A stretch of DNA of 64,000 nt, taken from assembly GCA_965229625.1 (NCBI GenBank), contig CBDDJJ010000002.1, positions 930,001 to 994,000 on the forward strand, read 5' to 3'. The notes beneath the pieces were generated by a model, which saw only the letters and a program-made list of their open reading frames with translations, ran no database searches and was not told the origin of the DNA. How positions within the stretch are numbered: position 1 is the first letter of the stretch; every line of letters starts with the position of its first letter. The DNA is from JANQIO01 sp965229625 (GTDB lineage: Bacteria; Pseudomonadota; Gammaproteobacteria; Pseudomonadales; Halieaceae). Positions 45,489 through 53,584 of this stretch are shown piece by piece. A program made the translations under genes and the position numbers.

Positions 45489-48349
45489 AACCCAGTAGCC
45501 GGCGCCTTCCACATGCAAGGATAAACACCCGCCGTCCCATCAGCTTCAGCTTTGATGGTCGCCGGCTGCGTGGATTTGCAGGCGATAGCCTGGCGTCCGC
45601 CCTCCTGGCCAATGGAAAAGTCGTAGTCGGCCGCAGCTTCAAGCTACACAGGCCGCGTGGCGTGTTCGGTCGCGGCAGGGAAGAATGCAACGCCCTGGTT
45701 CAATTGGAAGCCGGATCATTTGCGGAACCCAACGCACGCGCGACGCTGGTGCCGCTCTATGACGAACTCCATGCGCGCGGGCAAAACGCATGGCCGAGTG
45801 TGAGTTTCGACCTCTTGGGAATGTTGGGTCCATTCAAGCGGGTACTGCCCGCTTCTTTTTATTACAAAACTCTCATGTGGCCGAGCTGGCACACCTGGGA
45901 GTGGTTGGTTCGCCACATCGCCGGCCTCGGTAGGGCTCCGGAAAGTGCAGACCCTCAGACTTACATCAAGCAATCCCTGCACGCAGACATCGTCGTAGTC
46001 GGCGCCGGCCGTTCCGGTCTCGAGGCGGCATTGCACGCTTCTACAGACGTCAATCGCCGCATAGTGCTAATCGACGAACAGGAAACACCGGGCGGCGCGA
46101 TGCTGGCAAGCCCGGCGGAGGCCGACCGACGGCGTATCGAGCAGGCGCTGGCAACACTTGAGCAGCGGGGCAATGTCACCGTGCTGACAAAAACCACGGT
46201 GAACGGCTATTACGAGAACAACGTACTGGCTGCACTCGAACGCATGAGCAACCACCTGGGCCCCGCTGCCGGCAAGCAATCACGGGAGCGACTCTGGCGA
46301 ATCTTCGCCGACCAGGTAGTGCTGGCCACCGGCGCCCTGGAAAGACCCATGGTGTTTCCGAACAATGACCGACCGGGGATCATGCTCGCCTCCGCCGTGC
46401 GGGAGTATACCCACCGCTATGGCTTGACGCTGGCGGACCGCATCGTGTTTTACACCAACAATGATTCCGCCTGGCGCACAGCGCTGGAACTGGTTGCCGT
46501 TGGTGTCCCGGTGCTTGCGATAGTGGATTGCCGACATCGGGTCGAGCCGGCGCTAACCCGCCGTGCAGAAAAAGCCGGCATCGAACACTACCTTGGAACG
46601 GTAGTGAGCGATACCCGGGGGCGCCGGGGGGTGAAAAAACTGTTTCTGCACCAGCTCAACGAGTCGGGAACGACCCTGGGCAATGCCGTGGGTACGCTGC
46701 GCTGCGACCTGCTGGCGATGTCCGGAGGCTGGACACCCACGATTCAACTGTACTCCCAGTCCGGCGGGCAACTTGCCTACCGGGACCGCGACGCCTGCTT
46801 CGTGCCCGACCAAGCCAATCAGGCCGTATCGGTTGTAGGTAGCGCCAACGGAGACTTCAGAGAACCGCTGAATATTAAGCCACTTTGGCTGACACCCGGC
46901 GTGCCTGCCGAATTCCAGTGGATCGACTTTCAGTATGACGTCACGGCTGCGGACATTCAGCTAGCAGCCCGTGAAAATCTTGTCTCTGTCGAACACGTCA
47001 AACGTTATACCACCAACGGCATGTCGATCGACCAGGGGAAGACCAGCAATGTCAACGGCCTGGGTGTTCTGGCTGAGGCAACCGGACGACGGATTCCCGA
47101 CGTGGGCACCACCCGCTTTCGGCCCCCTTATCACCCGGCAACCATCGGCGCATTTGCAGGCAGAGAACTCGGCGCGCTCTACCAACCCTATCAGCTACTG
47201 CCGGCCCACCAGGCGCACCTTGTGGCAGGCGGGAAATTCGAGGACTACGGCAGCTGGAAACGTCCCGCCTACTACCCACGCGGGAGCGAGCGGGAGTCAG
47301 AATCCATACAGCGCGAAGCGAAGGCCGTGCGCGGTGGCGTGGGCCTGCTTGACTACTCCCCGCTGGGTAAGCTGGAAGTACGCGGTCCTGACGCCAGGGA
47401 GTTCCTGAACCGGATCTATTTCAACAATGTTGAGACGCTGGGTGCCGGCCTGGCACGCTACGGGCTGATACTGAATGAAGCTGGTATCGTCATAGATGAT
47501 GGTGTGATGGTCTGCCTTGCGGATGATCATTTCCTGCTGCACACGACCAGCAGTGGCGCGAGCTCGATTCACCGCCACCTGGAGGAGTGGCTGCAGTGCG
47601 AGTGGCCGAAGCTGGAAGTCATAGTGACCAACTGTACCAGCCAGTGGGCCACCATGATGCTCACCGGACCCAGGGCGAGGACGGTGTTGCAAAAGCTACC
47701 CGGAGATATTGCACTCGCGCGAGAAGCCTTCGGACACATGCAGTACCGTGCAGGAGAATTACTGGGACTGCCGAGCCGAATCCTGCGGGCCAGCTTTACC
47801 GGGGAAGTGTCTTTCGAAATCAGCGTACCCGCCCGTCACGGCCAGCAGCTCTGGCAGGAGTTGCTGTCAGCGGGCGAGCCCGAAGGCATCGTCCCTTTTG
47901 GTATTGAGTCACTCATGCTGTTGCGAACAGAGAAAGGATACTTACATGTGGGCGGCGATACCGACGGCAACACGATGCCGCAGGACATCGGCTGGGCGAA
48001 AGCGGTTCAAAACAAGCCAGCAGACTTCATTGGACGCCGCAGCCTGTCCCAGGAGGCAGGGTGCGACCCCTGCCGCCTGCAGTTTACGGGCATCGAGCTG
48101 CTGAGCGATGAAGCTCGTACCGTTTCCGGCGCTCACGTCTTGAGCGAGGACGGTATGAGCAGCGCTGGTTACGTTACCTCAGCTTTCTTCAGTCCGAACC
48201 TGGGACGGACCGTAGCCTTGGGCCTGGTGGCAGGTGCCCATGCGCGAGTGGGCGAACAGGTAAAGATCTTCTATGAAGGCGAAACTCAGCTCGCCAAACT
48301 TGTGAAGCCGGGTGCCTACGACCCGGCGGGAGAAGCACTGAATGGATAA
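45485..48349 (+). CDS. soxA: Sarcosine oxidase alpha subunit
   Basis: A 954-residue SoxA. An N-terminal ferredoxin-like domain (FDGRRLRGFAGDSLASALLA) is followed by an NAD-binding Rossmann domain with IVVVGAGRSGLEAA near residue 170 and VLATGALERP. The C-terminal third is a GcvT-like tetrahydrofolate domain (LLDYSPLGKLEVRGPDA, TSQWATMMLTGPRA). It passes the oxidised methyl group of sarcosine to THF. Length is close to the family norm of about 970. It overlaps soxD by 4 and soxG by 8 bases. Confidence 0.94.
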   Translation: MKPSSRRLPHARINTRRPISFSFDGRRLRGFAGDSLASALLANGKVVVGRSFKLHRPRGVFGRGREECNALVQLEAGSFAEPNARATLVPLYDELHARGQNAWPSVSFDLLGMLGPFKRVLPASFYYKTLMWPSWHTWEWLVRHIAGLGRAPESADPQTYIKQSLHADIVVVGAGRSGLEAALHASTDVNRRIVLIDEQETPGGAMLASPAEADRRRIEQALATLEQRGNVTVLTKTTVNGYYENNVLAALERMSNHLGPAAGKQSRERLWRIFADQVVLATGALERPMVFPNNDRPGIMLASAVREYTHRYGLTLADRIVFYTNNDSAWRTALELVAVGVPVLAIVDCRHRVEPALTRRAEKAGIEHYLGTVVSDTRGRRGVKKLFLHQLNESGTTLGNAVGTLRCDLLAMSGGWTPTIQLYSQSGGQLAYRDRDACFVPDQANQAVSVVGSANGDFREPLNIKPLWLTPGVPAEFQWIDFQYDVTAADIQLAARENLVSVEHVKRYTTNGMSIDQGKTSNVNGLGVLAEATGRRIPDVGTTRFRPPYHPATIGAFAGRELGALYQPYQLLPAHQAHLVAGGKFEDYGSWKRPAYYPRGSERESESIQREAKAVRGGVGLLDYSPLGKLEVRGPDAREFLNRIYFNNVETLGAGLARYGLILNEAGIVIDDGVMVCLADDHFLLHTTSSGASSIHRHLEEWLQCEWPKLEVIVTNCTSQWATMMLTGPRARTVLQKLPGDIALAREAFGHMQYRAGELLGLPSRILRASFTGEVSFEISVPARHGQQLWQELLSAGEPEGIVPFGIESLMLLRTEKGYLHVGGDTDGNTMPQDIGWAKAVQNKPADFIGRRSLSQEAGCDPCRLQFTGIELLSDEARTVSGAHVLSEDGMSSAGYVTSAFFSPNLGRTVALGLVAGAHARVGEQVKIFYEGETQLAKLVKPGAYDPAGEALNG

Positions 48350-48902
48350 CCTGGCGACAGCTCCGGCACCCGGCAGCCTGCCACTGGAACGTGATCACTT
48401 CCAGGTATCGGAAGACACCAGCCTGGGGCTACTGTACTTGCAGACGTTCCACCGCAGGCCTGGTGCAGTAAAGAACCTGTCCAGCCAGCTTGAAGTCGAG
48501 CTGCCTGAGCCGGGAGCAACGCTTGTGACTGGAAACACGCAGTGGTTATGCACTGCGCCCGGGGAGTGGCTGCTCGCGGTCAGGGCCGGTACGGAAGCAG
48601 AGGCAGCGCTATCCCTGCAAGGGAAACTCGACGGGATGCAGGTGGTGCTGACGACAGCGAGCGACAGCCGTGTAATTCTGAACATCTCGGGGGTAGGAGC
48701 ACGAAACGTTCTGTCACGTGGTACATTGGTAAATCTTCACCGGGAATCTCTTGGTGCAGGTCGCTGTATTAGTACAAAATTCGCTGGTGTCCATGTGATA
48801 CTGGCCTGCCCGATGGACGATAACAATATCGTACTCTACGCCGACCGCAGCGTGGCCAACTACCTGGTGGAGTGGCTATACGAGCAGAGTATCGACGCAT
48901 GA
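48342..48902 (+). CDS. soxG: Sarcosine oxidase gamma subunit
   Basis: A 186-residue SoxG. The pattern WLCTAPGEWLLAV followed by VLTTASDSRVILNISGVGARNVLSRG is typical of the gamma subunit, which shares a fold with part of GcvT and braces the alpha subunit. It completes soxBDAG. The gap to the next gene (48903-49065) holds nothing I recognise. Confidence 0.92.
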   Translation: MDNLATAPAPGSLPLERDHFQVSEDTSLGLLYLQTFHRRPGAVKNLSSQLEVELPEPGATLVTGNTQWLCTAPGEWLLAVRAGTEAEAALSLQGKLDGMQVVLTTASDSRVILNISGVGARNVLSRGTLVNLHRESLGAGRCISTKFAGVHVILACPMDDNNIVLYADRSVANYLVEWLYEQSIDA

Positions 48903-49065
48903 CATACCATCCGCCAGGAGCTGTGCCACCTCCCGTGACCAACCAATCTAAAGCATGGGGGTTAACACTGCTGCAGCAAACCCCGCCACGCCACGATATC
49001 GTTTCTGGACAGGCTGGGCGCGTGACCCGGGCAAATAGCGGAGATGCCTGTCGCCCTGGACCAGG

Positions 49066-49761
49066 TTAGAAGCTGTGATGCAGACTCAACTGTAGCTGGC
49101 CTTTGTCGACGCCGTCGGTGGTCTGGTACATATAACCAAATTGGGTGCGCAGGGTGTCGGTCAGGCTGTAGCCGATGGCGGCATAAGCCCGGTTACGGTC
49201 GAAGTACTCTACTTCGACCCCGTCTCCCACGTCCTTTTCACCATTGATGAACAGCTCGTTGTAGAACGCCGCATACCATGCGCCCTGCTTGAGGTCGGTG
49301 CGATTGAACGGGATATTCATGAACAGTGCGTAACGAAAACGGGTGCGAAAATCCTGATCGTCCACCCAGCGCTGCTCGTAGCGGAACCGATGGGTGAGGT
49401 ACACGCGCTCGCCGAGCTTCTGGGGCGCCAGCGCCTCCTGGTAGATACGGTGTTCGGTGTCCGTGTCGTTGCTGGAACCAAACTCACCGCTAGTGATGTT
49501 GGCATAGCCGAGGGTGAAGGTGATGTCATTGGACCGGGGTCGCCAGGTCACACCGCCGCGCAACATCAACTGCTCAAGATCGCCTCCAAGGTCCCAGTTC
49601 CGGTATTGCACATCACCTTGCACCCCCCACTGCGACGTCTGCGAAGGGAAGTTGAAGAAGTACATGTACCAGGCGCCGAGCTGATCTTCATCGACCGGCT
49701 CGGCGCACACAGTGATCGGCAAGACCAGCAGGCCATACAACAGCCAGGCCGTGTTCTTCAT
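49066..49761 (-). CDS. DUF2490 outer-membrane beta-barrel protein
   Basis: A 231-residue protein with a signal peptide ending near TVCA-EP (about residue 20) and alternating aromatic beta-strands to a C-terminal Phe (LQLSLHHSF), as in the DUF2490 family. FRYEQRW and FNELFING are typical. Function is unknown in the family. It lies 5 bases after the MDR oxidoreductase gene and is last in the four-gene minus-strand operon 52120-49066. Confidence 0.82.
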   Translation of the reverse strand: MKNTAWLLYGLLVLPITVCAEPVDEDQLGAWYMYFFNFPSQTSQWGVQGDVQYRNWDLGGDLEQLMLRGGVTWRPRSNDITFTLGYANITSGEFGSSNDTDTEHRIYQEALAPQKLGERVYLTHRFRYEQRWVDDQDFRTRFRYALFMNIPFNRTDLKQGAWYAAFYNELFINGEKDVGDGVEVEYFDRNRAYAAIGYSLTDTLRTQFGYMYQTTDGVDKGQLQLSLHHSF

Positions 49762-49766
49762 CCGGG

Positions 49767-50771
49767 CTACGCTCCGGTATGCACCAGCAACTTGCCGGTG
49801 TTGCCACCGGTGAAGAGCATCTCCAGGGCGCGCGGGAAAGACTCGATGCCTTCTTCTACCTGCTCACGCATCTTCAGTTTGCCCTCACCCATCCACACGG
49901 CGATGTCCTTCATGCCCTCGCCGTAGCGGTCGGCAAAATGGAAGGCGGTGTAGCCTTCCATACGGGCGTAGCGCTCGGCCAGGCGCAGGTAGCGCTTCGG
50001 CCCGTAGACATCATTGTTGTCGGCATACTGGGAAATCGCACCGCAGATAACGACCCGGGCGCGCTCCTGGATATGCTCCAGTACCGCGTCCAGCATCTCA
50101 CCTCCGACATTGTCAAAGAAGACCGACACGCCTTCCGGCGCGAGGTCGCCGATGCGTTGCTCGACATCCTCCGACTTGTAATCGATGGCGGCATCAAAGC
50201 CGAGCTCATCGGTAAGGAATGCGCACTTTTCCGGGCCACCGGCAATGCCAATCACCTTACCCGCACCCAGGGCTTTGGCCATCTGGCCTGCCACTGAGCC
50301 CACGGCTCCGGCGGCGGCCGAGACCACGACCGTGTCGCCATCCTTCACCTGGCCGATGTCGCGAATCCCAAACAGGGCCGTAAGGCCTGTGGTCACAGAC
50401 AGCAGGCCGAGATAATCCGACAGGCCGGCAAGGGACGTGTCCACCACGTTGCAATCCGCCGCCGGCACAGTCGCCACGGTTTGCGCGGAGAAGGAGCCAA
50501 ACACCGCATCGCCTTCCTTGAAATCGGGACTGCCGCTGGCCAGCACCTTACCCACGCCCAGGGCCGGCACCGTGGCGCCCTCCGGGATCAGCGTGTGCAG
50601 CCAGCCGGGGCTCAGGGTCGTGCCAATCCACGCATCGATGGAGAGGTAATCAACGGCCACCTGTATCTCACCGTCACCGGGGGCGCGAGCCTCCTCTTCC
50701 TGTACGGACATGACTTCGGCTACTGGCAGGGCCTCTGGATACCTGTCCAGCACAACTTTCTTATTCTTCAT
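49767..50771 (-). CDS. NADP-dependent zinc-independent MDR oxidoreductase
   Basis: A 334-residue medium-chain reductase of the leukotriene-B4-dehydrogenase/CurA group. It has LTALFGIRDIGQVKDGDTVVV, the nucleotide-binding motif AAAGAVGSVAGQMAKALGA and FDNVGGEMLDAVL, and lacks zinc-binding cysteines of alcohol dehydrogenases. Members reduce the C=C bond of enones and enals with NADPH. Substrate unknown. Confidence 0.9.
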   Translation of the reverse strand: MKNKKVVLDRYPEALPVAEVMSVQEEEARAPGDGEIQVAVDYLSIDAWIGTTLSPGWLHTLIPEGATVPALGVGKVLASGSPDFKEGDAVFGSFSAQTVATVPAADCNVVDTSLAGLSDYLGLLSVTTGLTALFGIRDIGQVKDGDTVVVSAAAGAVGSVAGQMAKALGAGKVIGIAGGPEKCAFLTDELGFDAAIDYKSEDVEQRIGDLAPEGVSVFFDNVGGEMLDAVLEHIQERARVVICGAISQYADNNDVYGPKRYLRLAERYARMEGYTAFHFADRYGEGMKDIAVWMGEGKLKMREQVEEGIESFPRALEMLFTGGNTGKLLVHTGA

Positions 50772-50831
50772 GGGCTTGGGGTCCTTGTGTTTCGGGTTAT
50801 GTACGCGGGAGAACGGCTACTGGTGCTGCGG

Positions 50832-51488
50832 TCAAATCAGGCCCAGTTGGCGCGAGCCCTTGTCGAGGTCCTTGTAGAAGGGGTCGATGTCAGCATCGCG
50901 ATGCCAGCTGTATTCAGCGTAGTCGGCGGCCTGTTCGGCCAGCGCTGCCCCCCACAAGCGAGCGATAACGGCCAGCGTCATGTCCATACCAGCGCTGACT
51001 CCACTGGAGGTGACGAATTTGCCGGCGTCCACCCACCGTGCCTCCTCCACCCAGTTCACCTGGTCGCTCTGCATGCGCGCAATAGCAAAAAACTGCTTGT
51101 TGGTAGTGGCGCGCAGGCCGTCCAACAGGCCGGCTTTGGCCAACAGCGCAGAGCCCGTACAAACCGAGGTGACCACTTCCGCCGTTTCAGCGGCTGTTCT
51201 CAGGTAGTCGAGCATGGCCACGCTCTCCAGGGCCGGAAAAGTACCGGAACCTCCGGGCAGCACCACGATATCCAGCGGCGGTGCGTCGGCGAAGCTGTAG
51301 TCGGCATAAACGCGGGGGGCCAGCGGCCCGTCGGAACCCAGCGCGGCAGGTACCGGCCCGGCTTCTTCAGCGACCATGCAAATCTCTACCTCCTCGGCGC
51401 CCAGCACACTGTACATTTCCAGTGGCCCGAAGGTATCCAGCATCTCCCAGCCAGGGTAAATCACTGCACCCACTAGCCGTTTTGCCAT
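50832..51488 (-). CDS. DJ-1/PfpI family protein
   Basis: A 218-residue protein with the DJ-1 nucleophile elbow VTSVCTGSALLAKAGLLDG (Cys near residue 109) and VLPGGSGTFPAL. The AGLLDG and SGVSAGMD stretches fit the isonitrile-hydratase-like branch with no AraC domain attached. It may hydrate isonitriles or act on reactive carbonyls. It is 14 bases after the isomerase gene and in the same operon as the enone reductase, which suggests handling of reactive electrophiles. Confidence 0.87.
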   Translation of the reverse strand: MAKRLVGAVIYPGWEMLDTFGPLEMYSVLGAEEVEICMVAEEAGPVPAALGSDGPLAPRVYADYSFADAPPLDIVVLPGGSGTFPALESVAMLDYLRTAAETAEVVTSVCTGSALLAKAGLLDGLRATTNKQFFAIARMQSDQVNWVEEARWVDAGKFVTSSGVSAGMDMTLAVIARLWGAALAEQAADYAEYSWHRDADIDPFYKDLDKGSRQLGLI

Positions 51489-51502
51489 GGTGTTGTCTCC
51501 TG

Positions 51503-52120
51503 TTACCGGCCTGCCCTGACCTTCAGTGCTGCTTCCACGAGCGGCAGGCGATCGTTGCCGAAATACATGTCTACGCCGTCGATAAAGATGGTCGGCGAGC
51601 CGAAACCGCCACGCTCGATAAGCTCATCGGTATTGGCGCGCAGCCTGTCTTTTACGTCCTGGCGGGCAATGCCGGCGAGGAAGCCCTCTCCCTCCATGCC
51701 CACGCTTTGCGCAATCTCTGCCAGCACGGATTCTTCTGAGACATCCCGGTTGTCACCCCAATACGCTTCAAACACCGCCTGGCTGTATGGCAGCAGGACA
51801 CCGGCCTCTTCAGCCACAAAGCAACCGCGCATACATTTCACCGCACTGGCCGGGTGAAAGCTGGGCCAGGAAATGTCGATGCCGCGGAGCCGGGCCCAAT
51901 CCGCCAGGTCCTTGAGCGTATAGCCGATGATACGCTGGTTGCTGAAAGCGGCTTCGCGCTTGGCGTAAAGCTCCTGGTTGACCGCATTGAATACGCCGCC
52001 CACCAGGTGTGGGCGCCACTCGATCTCCACTCCGTACTGCGCCGCCATCGGCTGGATACCGGTAAAAGCCAGGTAGGTCCAGGGGGAAGTAAGGTCGTAG
52101 AAGAATTCCAGTCGTGTCAT
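51503..52120 (-). CDS. DsbA-fold 2-hydroxychromene-2-carboxylate isomerase-like protein, second copy
   Basis: A 205-residue GST-kappa/HCCA-isomerase family protein beginning EFFYDLTSPWTYLAF and ending GFGSPTIFIDGVDMYFGNDRL. Its length and much of its sequence match the protein at 25199. It is first in the operon with the DJ-1, MDR and DUF2490 genes. The predicted role is a glutathione-dependent isomerase or peroxidase-like reaction. Confidence 0.85.
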   Translation of the reverse strand: MTRLEFFYDLTSPWTYLAFTGIQPMAAQYGVEIEWRPHLVGGVFNAVNQELYAKREAAFSNQRIIGYTLKDLADWARLRGIDISWPSFHPASAVKCMRGCFVAEEAGVLLPYSQAVFEAYWGDNRDVSEESVLAEIAQSVGMEGEGFLAGIARQDVKDRLRANTDELIERGGFGSPTIFIDGVDMYFGNDRLPLVEAALKVRAGR

Positions 52121-52201
52121 GGTCTATTCTGAATCTCAAGGGAAATCGAGTGTCTGAGCGAGTACTAGTGAGTATCTAGACTACGAACCAGAGGTTAGCC
52201 C

Positions 52202-52786
52202 ATGCAAGCAAGAATCTGTATTTCGTTTCTCTTCGTCGCGCTGGTGACTGCCTGCGCTACCGAGCCCAGTACCGGCGCCAGGACTGATACCTTGATTTCC
52301 GTGGCATACGGCCGAATCGCAAATGTGGAGCAGGTCCAGTTGGATGCCAAGCACGGCACCGGCGCACTGATCGGCGGGGGTCTTGGCCTGGCCGCCGCCA
52401 GTACCCGCTCCGGGTCCACACAGGCGGCCGCCACGGTGGCCGGCGCGCTGATCGGTGCACTGATCGCCGATTCACAGAAAAAGACCGCGGATCGCTACAC
52501 CGTAAAACTGCGCAACGGCAGCACCGTGGCCATCGTTAGCGAGCACCACGACCTGGCCGTGGGGGACTGTGTCTCTGTGGAGCAGGGCGAGCATGCAAAT
52601 ATTCGCCGCGTCTCCAATGTAATGTGTGATACTGCGGCCAGCCACCCGGCCTACTCAGAGATGAACGCACTCTATGAAGAAGAATCCACCGAGTGTGCCT
52701 GGGCCAAGGAGCAGTTGATGAAGGCAACCACGGCGGAGGAGACCGACGTGGCGTACAAGAAGATGCGTGCCTTCTGCGAGAGCTGA
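52202..52786 (+). CDS. Glycine-zipper lipoprotein
   Basis: A 194-residue lipoprotein. The lipobox is LVTAC with the lipidated Cys at residue 18. A glycine/alanine-rich stretch (GALIGGGLGLAAA ... GALIGALIAD) about residues 51-90 is of the SlyB/17-kDa-antigen type and is followed by a beta-rich part (YTVKLRNGSTVAIV). The C-terminal 50 residues contain three Cys. Such proteins sit at the outer-membrane inner face and guard envelope integrity; the specific role is unknown. Confidence 0.82.
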   Translation: MQARICISFLFVALVTACATEPSTGARTDTLISVAYGRIANVEQVQLDAKHGTGALIGGGLGLAAASTRSGSTQAAATVAGALIGALIADSQKKTADRYTVKLRNGSTVAIVSEHHDLAVGDCVSVEQGEHANIRRVSNVMCDTAASHPAYSEMNALYEEESTECAWAKEQLMKATTAEETDVAYKKMRAFCES

Positions 52787-52822
52787 ACAAGCATAACTAC
52801 GAGCTGAGAAAGGAGAAAATCA

Positions 52823-53569
52823 ATGGCAGATGCCAGGGTAGCTGTAGTACTGGGAGCTTCCGGTGACAAGAACTTTGGTTCCGAGAGTGCGCGAAGGCTG
52901 GCCGCAGCGGGCTACAAGGTAGTGGTCGGCGCGCGACGGCTGGAGCCGCTGCAGGCGCTGGCAGATGATATCGGCGGGCTGGCCGTGGCCTGCGACATCA
53001 CCGACGAAAGCCAGGTCGAAAACCTGTTCAAACAGGCATTGGAGTCCTTCGGCCGTGTCGATGTCGCAGTCAACTCCTGCGGTACCCATGCGCATGCGCC
53101 GATTGCCGAGCTAACCCGCGATGCCATCACACCAACCCTGGAAATCAGCTTTATCGGCGCGCTGCTGTTCTTCAAACACGCGGCCGCAGCCATGACCGAC
53201 GGTGGCTCAGTGATTACAGTGTCCTCCCTCACTGCGAGACTCCCTGGCAAAGGTTACTCGGTCTATTCCGGCGCCCGCGCCGGGATTGACTACGCCGTCA
53301 AGGTAGCGGCCTGCGAGTATGCCGAGCAGAAAGTGCGCTTCAACTCTATCGCCGCCGGCCTGATTGAAACCGACATGACCACCGACCTGTTGCAGATGCC
53401 GGGTATCGTCGATGCATTCACGGCGCAGATTCCTGCGGGGCGCATGGGCACAGTCGAAGACCTGGCGGAAACCGTGCTGTGGCTCGCCGACCCCGAGCGA
53501 TCCGGTTTCGTGAACGGCTCGGTCATCGACCTGTCCGGTGGGCAGCACATGGGGGCGCTGCCCGGCTAA
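52823..53569 (+). CDS. Short-chain dehydrogenase/reductase with atypical motifs
   Basis: A 248-residue SDR. The overall order is kept: cofactor motif near residue 11, ACDITD, VSSLTA (catalytic Ser), AAGLIETDM and VNGSVIDLSGG. Three landmarks deviate: the TGxxxGIG loop reads GASGDKNFGSES, NNAG reads NSCG, and the catalytic YxxxK reads YSGAR, with Arg for Lys. The last change would usually cripple the proton relay. It may be a divergent reductase or a non-catalytic relative. A good AAAGGAG lies before the ATG. Confidence 0.88.
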   Translation: MADARVAVVLGASGDKNFGSESARRLAAAGYKVVVGARRLEPLQALADDIGGLAVACDITDESQVENLFKQALESFGRVDVAVNSCGTHAHAPIAELTRDAITPTLEISFIGALLFFKHAAAAMTDGGSVITVSSLTARLPGKGYSVYSGARAGIDYAVKVAACEYAEQKVRFNSIAAGLIETDMTTDLLQMPGIVDAFTAQIPAGRMGTVEDLAETVLWLADPERSGFVNGSVIDLSGGQHMGALPG

Positions 53570-53584
53570 AAAACGAGAGGCAGC

